From positions 228,248,701 through 228,312,700 of the forward strand of contig CM077034.1 in assembly GCA_039090855.1 (NCBI GenBank): 64,000 nucleotides of DNA, in the 5' to 3' direction. Every line of letters begins with the position of its first letter. The first letter of the stretch is position 1. Source of the DNA: Macrothele yani. Taxonomy: Eukaryota; Arthropoda; Arachnida; Araneae; Macrothelidae. The notes under the pieces are model-generated. The model ran no database searches. It was not told the DNA's origin and saw only the letters and a program-made list of their open reading frames with translations. Position numbers and translations under genes: made by a program. This document shows, piece after piece, positions 1 through 10,751 of this stretch.

Positions 1-386
1 GAAGGAATTCTTTTTGTTACCACTATTGTTATCTTATTGCGTTTACCATTTTTTACCACGATAGTTATCTTTTCCTATCACAATAAAAATTACTCTCGCC
101 ACAATAAAAATATGACCTTATTGCTTTAAACAGAGCTATGCCAAACCGCGCCATTTTGTTCTTTCTGAACAAAGAAAAACCCTTTCCACTCTGGCAAATA
201 TGGAGACCACCTCAAAAGTGTGATAAAAATTAACTATAACAATGATCTTTTTTACAATTTAAAGTGGTTCTACCTAAAACCTGTTCATCGTATATCCAAA
301 GGGCAAAGTTCTGTAGCCATTTTCTACACAATTAATGCGTTTCCAAGTATGAACATTTTAACATCGATAAAAGTAAGTTTATTTCA

Positions 387-577
387 TAGCCTAGTATACT
401 TAATAATTTCTAAATTTTCACCATATTTAAGTAATCCAGCATTTGTTTGTCTACTGACGTCTTCAATGTACAGGTCGCGCTATCCATTTTCTGGCCTCAA
501 CGCCATCAAAGGAAACGTTATTGATTTTTAATATAATTATGGATAAGTTTTTAGAAAATATTAAGTATACTAGGCTA
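387..577. repeat. Long stem-loop inside each 3.8-kb unit
   Basis: Left arm near 387-411 (TAGCCTAGTATACTTAAT core) is matched by its reverse complement near 552-577 (ATTAAGTATACTAGGCTA core), enclosing about 150 bp with a TGACGTC motif. The structure recurs near 4190-4382, 8232-8424, 11134-11326 and 14944-15136, and decayed at 22044-22235. It could be an old inserted inverted-repeat element or an RNA hairpin. Confidence 0.6.
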
Positions 578-2793
578 TAATACATTTATTTTTATTTATG
601 TTCAAATTTTCAATTTTGGGAACGCATGAATTGTGCACAAAATGACTACAGAAGTTTGCATATTGGAAATACAAGGCAAAGATTTTAGGTGGATCCACCT
701 TAACTGCGTAACGCTTAAAAATCAAACTCACACCAGCCCCACACGAAAGGACTAGAACCAACGATTAGAATTACGAAAAATTATGAAAACAACTTGCTAT
801 TTTGCTCGGATGCCTAAGTTACTGTTCTTTTTGCTACAGATTATTATTAAATATATTTTTTTCTTAACGATGACACACATTTATCGCGACGATAGCGTAT
901 AGTCTTTTTTTTTTGGCACTTGACGATAATGGAATCGCCTGATTTTAGGGATAGAGCAAGCATTTCCCGGGTCTAAACTCATGTGATTTGTAGCAAGGGT
1001 TCGGTAGTAATCTTATAATAGGCGGAACAATGGCAGTAAACATTGCTTCATCTGAAAGGGGGAAAGGGGCTTCATTGTCTCCTAAGTGATCCTTCTTAAG
1101 GGAATAGTCAGATCCCACTACCCAGGGATTATGTCCCCAGCAAGCGATGTTAGGTAATGGGGGTGACAAGAATGGGGGTGGGGGATGATCCAAACGGTGG
1201 GGCTACCGTGGTAATGGGTCCTGACATCATAGCCCCTCACGGAACAAGAGACTGGAGAAGATGTCGCCTGTTGTCTCTGAACATCGAAAATCACCTCGTT
1301 CGACAGGTGGCACCGAAAATTTTTGACCCCCCCTCCAAAAAAATAGTCGATTGCATTATCATCAAGTGCCAAGTGAAAAAATCCGACAATACGTGACATT
1401 GTTTGATAAAAGTAACTCCCCTACAGAACGACCGCCAACTTATTTTTACCACCTACCGAATTACACTAAACACTAATTAATAAGAGAACAAACGACATAG
1501 TGAAATTAGTAGTAAGCAAGAAAATTCTTCATTGAAAGTCATAGCTGCTTTAAGAGCTCTACACAGGAATTATGAGTTCTCAAGAGACTCTAGCATGGCT
1601 CTGCATGAAAGTGTCATCATTCATTTGTCTGATAGTTTGTATTTCTTTGTAGAGCTAACATCTGAATCTCAGGGAACAGCTTACTGACATGCATGTAACT
1701 AATTAAATATAAATACGTTTTTTTCTCTCATTATGCAAGTAATTAAATATTAATGCGTTTGTTTTCTCTCATTACGGAGCTAATTAAACATTAACGCGAG
1801 TTTTTCTCTCATTATTAAAACTTGAAAATCAACTGAATCCAGATCATGTCCTTCGAGTCATCAATAAGGAAATCTGATGTCTGAACACAATGAAGTGTTT
1901 TTAGAGAAGTTTGTTTCAGAAAAACCAACATAGTTTTAAGGACAATGTATCATTCTGACTTTCGCGATAAACTCTTTTAATTGTGTACTGCATGCTCGGA
2001 CACTTTTGCGTACCCATTACGATTACTCATATTTCAAATGCTTTGCAGTTATTAAAGCCCGTCGCGAAAGTTTAGGCCGAAGTAAATATCGACGCTAAAA
2101 CGTAAAAGTTCCTAGAAAAGGAACATGAATATTGAAAAACAAATGAAACACTTCGAACTGCGTCACCCTACGAAATGGGAAGACAAATCATGCAATGGGT
2201 ATAAGTACGATCATGGTGTGAAAGGAGTTGTTCTCAAAAGAACTTCGTCCGAACGTTTTCATTTTTTAATCACCTAGCCGAGAAAAAACAAACAATGATT
2301 TCGCATTATGTAAAGATACCTTTGTCCAATTCCAAACAAATGCGCAATCATTTTGTTTAAACAGAGTTTTAAAATATCAAATTTCGTCTTGATCGGTTAA
2401 AAAGTTTCAGCTCCATTTCTTTCTTAAGAAAAAAAAAAAAGAAAACATCCCGAAGGTAACTTCAGTTTTGCTGCAATTAATGGCACCAAAAGAGGAGATA
2501 TTTCCGAGATATACATAGTTTCAAATATGTAAAAAGTTGATGATTACAAATGCATAACTTTGCCACGTTACCATATAATTCTTGAAGCACTCTTACTGTT
2601 CTTATAAATATTCTTTTATATTGCTATATTAGGATAAAATTAATTTACCGAAGAAAATAAAATCTTTCTAGCCTCCTCAAATTTACCACAAGCTATGTCG
2701 CTGCCAGTCGTTTTACACCCAGGCAAACAAGAAAAACAAAGAAAACCAAAAAAAAAAAAAAAAAAATTAAAGGATTGACAGATCCTAACTCAC

Positions 2794-2954
2794 CTTAATT
2801 TTCCTCCTAAGGGTTCCATCTCTGCGTCACCAGAAGTGTTGCCGCAACGAAGTTTATCTCTGCCTTTCTGGGTTTAATTCAACGTCTTTCTCCCAACCAG
2901 TTACTTCGAAATTTCAACTCCGACTCTTTATGAACCACACTAAAACCAAAAAGT
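2794..2954 (-). other. Putative leader exon with ATG and splice donor, copy A
   Basis: From the predicted start at 2954 the minus strand runs 161 nt to AAG|GTGAGT, a full consensus donor (exon ends at 2794). A single ATG at 2819 lies in good context (G at -3, G at +4). It would encode MEPLGGKL, leaving two bases of a split codon. No acceptor or downstream exon was identified. The same length is found in copies B and D. Confidence 0.45.
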
Positions 2955-3802
2955 AAGTCTGAAACGCAGGGTTCTTATACATCTATTAGGGGGTCCATTA
3001 GCGATCTGTGCTCTGATTGGCTCTTTCGTTTGACGTCACTGCCGTGGCCGCGCAATGGGCACGGACCAGCACGGAGCCGAAGTGGCCGAAGCCAAACACA
3101 TAGTTCATACGTAACTCAAGGCAAAGAGAAAACTTAAAGTTATATGAGAAAAAGCTAAAGTTTTTCTGCATTTAAAAGTTTTCAATTCATCACGCAATTA
3201 CTAAAGAAAAGGAAAATGTCTAATTCAGAATGATTTCTTAACTAATAAAATAGAGTTCGTTTAGCGTTTGTGAAACAACAAATAAGGAATTTAAATCGGC
3301 AGAAAAAACTTCCGCTTTTGTTCTAACTTTCGCATTTTTAAAAACTAGCGTCAGAACTATTCTCACAGACAGCTCTTTGGACATAAACTTTAGATACAAA
3401 ATAAAGGTTTGTATTGAATTATACCAGAAATTAATGTTTCTTTTTCATACCGAAATTTTATTGTTTTTCTTTTACACACGGCATTGTTACTTTTTTATTA
3501 TCCATTTCATATTTCGACCTCGAAATGGCGACCAATTCTAAAAACTCCGATAGAAATAACTTTTGACATTTACTTAGAAAGTGGTTAAAATTTCTGGCAT
3601 ACAGCCTCTATAGTTTGACTTTCATTGCAGTAAATGAACGTTTTTGTTTAGAAAACTAAACAGTTTCTCTTCAAAACATATTCATTTCTGGAGATTCGCA
3701 AACATTTTAAGAAAAATTAAACAATTACGCACCGTTTTTACGAAATAATAGGACAGAATAGTGGGGTCCTGAAGATTTATAGCAAACAAACACACAGCAA
3801 CA
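2837..3802 (-). mobile_element. LTR-like segment, copy A
   Basis: On the minus strand this 966-bp segment begins TGTTGC and ends GCAACA. It contains CRE, CCAAT and TATA, then a start-site-like sequence, then ATTAAA about 40 nt before the end. Four bases beyond it comes TGGTGACGCAG, which could be a tRNA primer-binding site, and then a splice donor. That order (U3, R, U5, primer site, donor) is what an LTR retroelement would show. Against it, the polypurine tract expected just upstream (beyond 3802) is weak and no gag-pol is present. Copies B (6879-7846) and D (13596-14560) match in length. A hypothesis, not a firm call. Confidence 0.4.
2974..3038 (-). promoter_or_regulatory. Minus-strand promoter block, copy A
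   Basis: Perfect CRE TGACGTCA at 3031-3038, inverted CCAAT box (ATTGG on plus, 3016-3020) and TATAAG read on the minus strand at 2979-2974. An initiator-like TTACTTT puts the start near 2954, 25 nt from the TATA. Spacing is the same in copies B and D. The elements match well-known core and upstream promoter motifs; activity is inferred. Confidence 0.6.
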
Positions 3803-4416
3803 GAAGGAATTCTTTTTGTTACCACTATTGCTATCTTATTGCGTTTACCATTTGTTGCCACGATAGTTATCTTTTCCTATCACAATAAAAATTACTCTCG
3901 CCACAATAAAAATATGACCTTATTGCTTTAAACAGAGCTATGCCAAACCGCGTCATTTTGTTCTTTCTGAACAAAGAAAAACCCTTTCCACTCTGGCAAA
4001 TATGGAGACCACCTCAAAAGTGTGGTAAAAATTAACTATAACAATGATCTTTTTACAATTTAAAGTGGTTCTACCTAAAACCTGTTCATCGTTTATCCAA
4101 AGGGCAAAATTCTGTAGCCATTTTCTACACAATTAATGCGTTTCCAAGGAAGAACATTTTAACATCGATAAAAGTAAGTTTATTTCATAGCCTAGTATAC
4201 TTAATAATTTCTAATTTTTTCACCATATTTAAGTAATCCAGCATTTGTTTGTCTACTGACGTCTTAAATGTATAGGTCGCGCTATCCATTTTCTGGCCTC
4301 AACGCCATCAAAGGAAACGGTTTTGATTTTTAATATAATTATGGATAAGTTTTAGAAAATATTAAGTATACTAGGCTATAATACATTTATATTTATTTAT
4401 GTTCAAATTTTCAATT

Positions 4417-4640
4417 GCCGCCCCCGGTGGCGCAGTGGTCTCAAGGCACTGGCCTCTGTTCATTCGTCCGTAAGGGGTCCGGGTTCGAATCCCGGTTTGG
4501 CATGGATGTTGTGTTTGTCTTACGGCACTGCCTCTTTCCCTTCCCTGGAACCAGTGACCCTAAATTAGGGACGGGCGACTGCTTATAGCCCATTGAGTTG
4601 CTCACGGTGGTCGTTAAACCTCCAAAAAAAAAAAAAAAAA
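4417..4640 (+). mobile_element. tRNA-derived SINE (copy 1)
   Basis: Begins GCCGCCCCCGGTGGCGCAG, has an A-box-like TGGCGCAGTGG (4428 onward) and a perfect B box GGTTCGAATCC (4482-4492), followed by a ~125-bp unrelated body and an A tail. It interrupts copy B of the 3.8-kb repeat. The target duplication ATTTTCAATT flanks it (4407-4416 and 4641-4650), and other copies have the empty site. Internal Pol III promoter and A tail indicate LINE-assisted retrotransposition. Confidence 0.9.
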
Positions 4641-4927
4641 ATTTTCAATTTTGGGAACGCATTAATTGTGCAGAAAATGACTGCAGAAGTTTGCCTATTG
4701 GAAATACAAGGCAAAGATTTTAGGTGGATCCACCTTAACTGCGCAGCGCTTAAAAATCAAACTCACACCAGCCCCACACGAAAGGACTAGAACCAACGAT
4801 TAGAATTACGAAAAATTATGAAAACAACTTGCTATTTTGCTCGGATGCCTAAGTTACTGTTCTTTTTGCTACAGATTATTATTAAATATATTTTTTCTTA
4901 ACGATTACACACATTTATCGGCGTATA

Positions 4928-5451
4928 GTCGGATTTTTTTTCTTTTTTTTTTTTTTTTGGCACTTGACGATAATGGAATCGCCTGATTTTAGGGATAGAG
5001 CAAGCATTTCCCGGGTCTAAACTCATGTGATTTGTATCAAGGGTTCGGTATAAATCTTATCATACGGCAGAACCGTGGCAGTAAACATTGCTTCATCTGA
5101 AAGGGGGAAGGGGCTTCTTTGTCTTTTAAGTGATCCTTCTTAAGGGAACACTGAGATCCCACTACCCAGGGATTATGTCCCCAGCAAGCGATTTTAGGTA
5201 ATGGGTGAGACAAGAATGGAGTGGGTGGGGGATGAACCAAACAGTGGGGCTACCGTGGTAATGGGTCCTAAACATGACAGCCCCTCACGGAACAAGAGAC
5301 TGGAGAAGATGTCGCCTGTTGTCTCTGAACATGGAAAATCACCTCGTTCGACAGGTCGCACCGAAAATTCTTTAACCCCTCTCCCCTCCCCGCCTCCAAA
5401 AATAGGCGATTCCATTATAATCAAGTGCCAAGTGAAAAAAAATCCGACAAT
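4928..5451. repeat. Inverted-repeat (MITE-like) block inside the 3.8-kb unit
   Basis: Bounded by GTCGGATTTTTT and AAAAAATCCGAC, followed inward by matching arms (GGCACTTGACGATAATGG on the left; CCATTATAATCAAGTGCC on the right). The ~500-bp interior is GC-richer than its surroundings and has a polypyrimidine run at 5370-5395. Equivalent blocks occur in every unit, for example 8749-9250 and 15461-15962. No protein homology was recognised and no clear target duplication was found. Confidence 0.55.
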
Positions 5452-6835
5452 ACGTGACATTGTTTGATAAAAGTAACTCCGCTACAGAACATGGCCGACT
5501 TATTTTTACCACCTACGGAATTACACTATCACAAGTTAAAACTAAACGTCGTTTACACTAATTAATGAGAGAAGAAATGACACTGAAATTAGTAGTAAGC
5601 AAGTAAATTTTTCATTGAAAGTCATAGCTGCTTTAGGAGGTCTACACAGGAATTATGAGTTCTCTAGAATGGCTCAGCATGAAAGAGTCAGTATTCGTTT
5701 GTCTGGTAGTTTGTATTGCTTTGTGGAGCTAACATCTGAATCTCAGAGAACAGCTTACTGACATGTATATGTATGTAACTAAATAAATATTAATGCGGTG
5801 TTTTTCTCTCATTATGTAACTAATAAAATATAAACACGAGTTTTTCTCTCATTATAAAAACTTGAAAAGCAACTGAATTCAGATCATGTCCGTCGAGTCA
5901 TCAACAAGGAATTCTAATGTCTGAACACAATGAAGTGTTTTTAAAGAAGTTTTTTTAAGAAAAACCAATACAGTTTTAAGGACAACCTATCATTCTGACT
6001 TTCACGATAAACTGTTGTAAATGTGCACTTTATGCTCGGACACTTTTTGCGTACTCATTACGATTACTCATATTTCAAATAAAGCACTTATTAAAGTCCG
6101 TCGCGAAAGTTTAGGCACAAATAAATATCGACGCTAAAAGGTACAAGTTCCTAGAAAAGGAACATTAATATTGAAAAACAAATGAAACACTTCAAACTGC
6201 GTCACCCTACGAAATGGGAAGCCAAAACATGCAATGGGTATAAATACGAGTATACGCTCATTGTGTGAAAGGAGTTGTTCTCAAAAGAACTTCGTCCGAA
6301 CCTTTTCATTTTTTTTATCACCTAGCCTAGAAAAAACAAACAATGATTTCGCATTATGTAAATATACCATTGTCCAATTTCAAACGAATGCGCAATCATT
6401 TTGTTTTTAAACAAAGTTTTAAAATATCAAATTGCGTCTTGATCGGTTAAACAGTTTCAGCTCCATTTCTTTCTTAAGAAAAAAAAAAAAGAAAACATCC
6501 CGAAGGTAACTTCAGTTTTGCTGCAATTAATGGCACCAAAAGAGGAGATATTTCCGAGATATACATAGTTTCAAATATGTAAAAAAATGATGATTAATAA
6601 TGCATAACTTTGCCACGTTACCATATAATTCTTGAAGCACTCTTACTGTTCTTATAAATATTCTTTTATATTGCTATATTAGGATAAAATTAATTTACCG
6701 AAGAAAATAAAATCTTTCTAGCCTCCTCAAATTTACCACAAGCTGTGTCCCTGCCAGTCGTTTTACACCCAAGCAAACAAGAAAAACAAAGAAAACCAAA
6801 AAAAAAATTTAAAGAATTGACATATCCTCACTCAC

Positions 6836-6996
6836 CTTAATTTTTCTCCTAAGGGTTCCATCTCTGCGCCACCAGAAGTGTTGCCGCAAAGAAGTTTATC
6901 TCTGCCTTTCTGGGTTTATTTCAACGTCTTTCTCCCAACCAGTAACTTCAAAATTTCAACTCCGACTCTTTATGAACCACACTAAAACCAAAAAGT
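6836..6996 (-). other. Putative leader exon with ATG and splice donor, copy B
   Basis: 161 nt, ending AAG|GTGAGT. ATG at 6861 gives MEPLGEKL. Compared with A and D it carries base changes around the ATG and in the hexamer, yet the donor is unchanged. Confidence 0.45.
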
Positions 6997-7846
6997 AAGT
7001 GTGAAACGCAGGGTTCTTATACATCTATTAGGGGGTCCATTAGCGATCTGTGCTCTGATTGGCTCTTTCGTTTGACGTCACTGCCGTGGCCGCGCAATGG
7101 GCACGGAGCAGCACGGAGCCGAAGTGGCCGAAGCCAAACACATAGTTTATACGTAACTCAAGGCAAAGAGAAAACTTAAAGTTTATATGAGCAAAAGCTA
7201 AAGTTTTTCTGCATTTAAAAGTTTTCAATTCGTCACGCAATTACTAAAGAAATGGAAAATGTCTGGTTCAGAATGCTTTCTTAAGTAAGAAACTAGAGTT
7301 AATTCAGCGTTTGTGAAACAACAAGTAAGGAATTTAAATCGGCAGAAAAAACTTCCACTTTCAATTCTAATTTGCGCAGTTTTAAAAACTAGCTTCAGAA
7401 CTATTCTCACAGGCAGCTCTTTGGACAAAAATTTATTTAGATACAAAATAAAGGTTTGTATTGAATTATACCAGAAATTAATGTTCCTTTTCCCTACCAA
7501 AATGTAGTCGAATTTCTTTTACCCATGGCATTGTTACTTTTTTATTTTCCATTTCACATTTCGACCTCGAAATGGCGACCATTTCTAAAAACTCGGATTG
7601 AAATTATTCTTGAAATTCACTTACAAAGTGGTTTAAATTTTTGGGATCCAACTTCTATATTTTGACTTTCATTGCAGTGAATGAACGTTTTTGTTTAGTA
7701 AACTAAACAGTTTCTCTTCTAAACATATTCATTTCCGGAAATTCGCAAACATTTAAAAAAAAAAACAATTAGGCACAATTTCTACGAAATAATAGGACAG
7801 AATAGTGGGGTCGTGAAGATTTATAGCAAACAAACACACAGCAACA
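6879..7846 (-). mobile_element. LTR-like segment, copy B
   Basis: 968-bp counterpart of 2837-3802 with the same TGTTGC/GCAACA termini on the minus strand. The polyadenylation hexamer here is canonical AATAAA. Primer-site-like text reads TGGTGGCGCAG in this copy. Confidence 0.4.
7016..7080 (-). promoter_or_regulatory. Minus-strand promoter block, copy B
   Basis: CRE 7073-7080, ATTGG 7058-7062, TATAAG at 7021-7016, predicted start near 6996. Same order and near-identical spacing as copy A. Confidence 0.6.
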
Positions 7847-10751
7847 GAAGGAATTCTTTTTGTTACCACTATTGTTATCTTATTGCGTTTACCATTTTTT
7901 ACCACGATAGTTATCTTTTTCCTATCACAATAAAAATTACTCTCGCCACAATAAAAATATGACCTTATTGCTTTAAACAGAGCTATGCCAAACCGCGCCA
8001 TTTTGTTCTTTCTGAACAAAGAAAAACCCTTTCCACTCTGGCAAATATGGAGACCACCTCAAAAGTGTGATAAAAATTAACTATAACAATGATCTTTTTA
8101 CAATTTAAAGTGGTTCTACCTAAAACCTGTTCATCGTATATCCAAAGGGCAAAGTTCTGTAGCCATTTTCTACACAATTAATGCGTTTCCAAGTATGAAC
8201 ATTTTAACATCGATAAAAGTAAGTTTATTTCATAGCCTAGTATACTTAATAATTTCTAAATTTTCACCATATTTAAGTAATCCAGCATTTGTTTGTCTAC
8301 TGACGTCTTCAATGTACAGGTCGCGCTATCCATTTTCTGGCCTCAACGCCATCAAAGGAAACGTTATTGATTTTTAATATAATTATGGATAAGTTTTAGA
8401 AAATATTAAGTATACTAGGCTATAATACATTTATTTTTATTTATGTTCAAATTTTCAATTTTTGGGAACGCATGAATTGTGCACAAAATGACTACAGAAG
8501 TTTGCATATTGGAAATACAAGGCAAAGATTTTAAGTGGATCCACCTTAACTGCGTAACGCTTAAAAATCAAACTCACACCAGCCCCACACGAAAGGACTA
8601 GAACCAACGATTAGAATTACGAAAAATTATGAAAACAACTTGCTATTTTGCTCGGATGCCTAAGTTACTGTTCTTTTTGCTACAGATTATTATTAAATAT
8701 ATTTTTTTCTTAACGATGACACACATTTATCGCGACGATAGCGTATAGTCGGATTTTTTTTTTTTTGGCACTTGACGATAATGGAATCGCCTGATTTTAG
8801 GGATAGAGCAAGCATTTCCCGGGTCTAAACTCATGTGATTTGTAGCAAGGGTTCGGTAGTAATCTTATAATACGGCCGGAACAATGGCAGTAAATATTGC
8901 TTCATCTGAAAGGGGGAAAGGGGCTTCTTTGTCTCCTAAGTGATCCTTCTTAAGGGAATAGTCAGATCCCACTACCCAGGGATTATGTCCCCAGCAAGCG
9001 ATGTTAGGTAATGGGGGTGACAAGAATGGGGTGGGTGGGGATGATCCAAACGGTGGGGCTACCGTGGTAATGGGTCCTGACATCATAGCCCCTCACGGAA
9101 CAAGAGACTGGAGAAGATGTCGCCTGTTGTCTCTGAACATCGAAAATCACCTCGTTCGACAGGTGGCACCGAAAATTTTTGACCCCCCCCTCCTCCAAAA
9201 AAAATAGTCGATTGCATTATCATCAAGTGCCAAGTGAAAAAAATCGGACAATACGTGAGCATTGTTTTGATAAAAGTAACTCCCCTACAGAACGACCGCC
9301 AACTTATTTTTACCACCTACCGAATTACACTAAACACTAATTAATAAGAGAACAAACGACATAGTGAAATTAGTAGTAAGCAAGAAAATTCTTCATTGAA
9401 AGTCATAGCTGCTTTAAGAGCTCTACACAGGAATTATGAGTTCTCAAGAGACTCTAGCATGGCTCTGCATGAAAGTGTCATCATTCATTTGTCTGATAGT
9501 TTGTATTTCTTTGTAGAGCTAACATCTGAATCTCAGGGAACAGCTTACTGACATGTATGTAACTAATTAAATATAAATACGTTTTTTTCTCTCATTATGC
9601 AAGTAATTAAATATTAATGCGTTTGTTTTCTCTCATTACGGAGCTAATTAAACATTAACGCGAGTTTTTCTCTCATTATTAAAACTTGAAAATCAACTGA
9701 ATCCAGATCATGTCCTTCGAGTCATCAATAAGGAAATCTGATGTCTGAACACAATGAAGTGTTTTTAGAGAAGTTTGTTTCAGAAAAACCAACATAGTTT
9801 TAAGGACAATGTATCATTCTGACTTTCGCGATAAACTCTTTTAATTGTGTACTGCATGCTCGGACACTTTTGCGTACCCATTACGATTACTCATATTTCA
9901 AATGCTTTGCAGTTATTAAAGCCCGTCGCGAAAGTTTAGGCCGAAGTAAATATCGACGCTAAAACGTAAAAGTTCCTAGAAAAGGAACATGAATATTGAA
10001 AAACAAATGAAACAGCAGCACGGAGCCGAAGTGGCAGAAGCCAAACACATAGTTTATACGTAACTCAAGGCAGAGAGAAAACTTAAAGTTTATATGAGCA
10101 AAAGCTAAAGTTTTTCTGCATTTAAAAGTTTTCAATTCGTCACGCAATTACTAAAGAAATGGAAAATGTCTGGTTCAGAATGCTTTCTTAAGTAACAAAC
10201 TAGAGTTAATTCAGCGTTTGTGAAACAACAAGTCAGGAATTTAAATCGGTAGAAAAAACTTCCACTTTCTATTCTAATTTGCGCAGTTTTAAAAACTAGC
10301 TTCAGAACTATTCTCACAGGCAGCTCTTTGGACAAAAATTTATTTAGATACAAAATAAAGGTTTGTATTGAATTATACCAGAAATTAATGTTCCTTTTCC
10401 CTACCAAAATGTAGTCGACTTTCTTTTACCCATGGCATTCTTACTTTTTATTTTCCATTTTACATTTCGACCTCGAAATGGCGACCATTTCCAAAAACTC
10501 GGATTGAAATTATTCTTGAAGTTCACTTACAAAGTGGTTTAAATTTTTGGGATCCAACTTCTATATTTTGACTTTCATTGCAGTGAATGAACGTTTTTGT
10601 TTAGTAAACTAAACAGTTTCTCTTCTAAACATATTCATTTCCGGAAATTCGCAAACATTTTAAAAAAAAACAATTAGGCACAATTTCTACGAAATAATAG
10701 GACAGAATAGTGGGGTCGTGAAGATTTTTAGCAAACAAACACACAGGAACA
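7847..10751 (-). repeat. 3.8-kb tandem unit, copy C (promoter deleted)
   Basis: About 0.9 kb shorter than A. At about 10014 the sequence jumps from the text equivalent to ~2157 of copy A to that equivalent to ~3067. This removes the splice donor, leader exon, TATA, CCAAT and CRE together. The rest is very close to A and D. Copy E carries the same junction (AAATGAAACAGCAGCACGG), so the deleted form has itself been copied within the array. Confidence 0.85.

Larger units (their letters stand above)
1..3802 (-). repeat. 3.8-kb tandem unit, copy A (complete)
   Basis: First unit of an array whose junction motif (GCAACA followed by GAAGGAATTC) recurs near 3803, 7847, 10752, 14561 and 21670. No convincing protein is encoded; short frames repeat from unit to unit only because the DNA is nearly identical. 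On the minus strand the unit holds a promoter-like block (2974-3038) and a leader exon (2794-2954). It also holds a stem-loop (387-577) and a purine/pyrimidine-rich inverted-repeat block (about 901-1385). Copy A groups with C and D by shared variants in the segment around 1425-1500. Orientation is given by the promoter and splice donor. Whether it is an LTR-type element or a macrosatellite is not settled. Confidence 0.85.
3803..7846 (-). repeat. 3.8-kb tandem unit, copy B (complete, SINE insertion)
   Basis: Same content as copy A but longer, because a SINE sits at 4417-4640 and small indels are spread through it. Promoter block, leader exon, ATG and donor are all present (6836-7080). It belongs to a second subfamily with E and F, recognised by the fuller text around 5490-5560 where A, C and D are shorter. 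In the leader this copy reads AATAAA where A and D read ATTAAA, so a polyadenylation-type hexamer is kept in either form. Confidence 0.85.

Noticed and set aside
8195..8377. A 60-codon frame conserved in several 3.8-kb units (also 11098, 14908)
   Set aside because: Identity only reflects near-identical DNA repeats. The diverged copies near 4160 and in F break it, and no codon-level constraint is visible.
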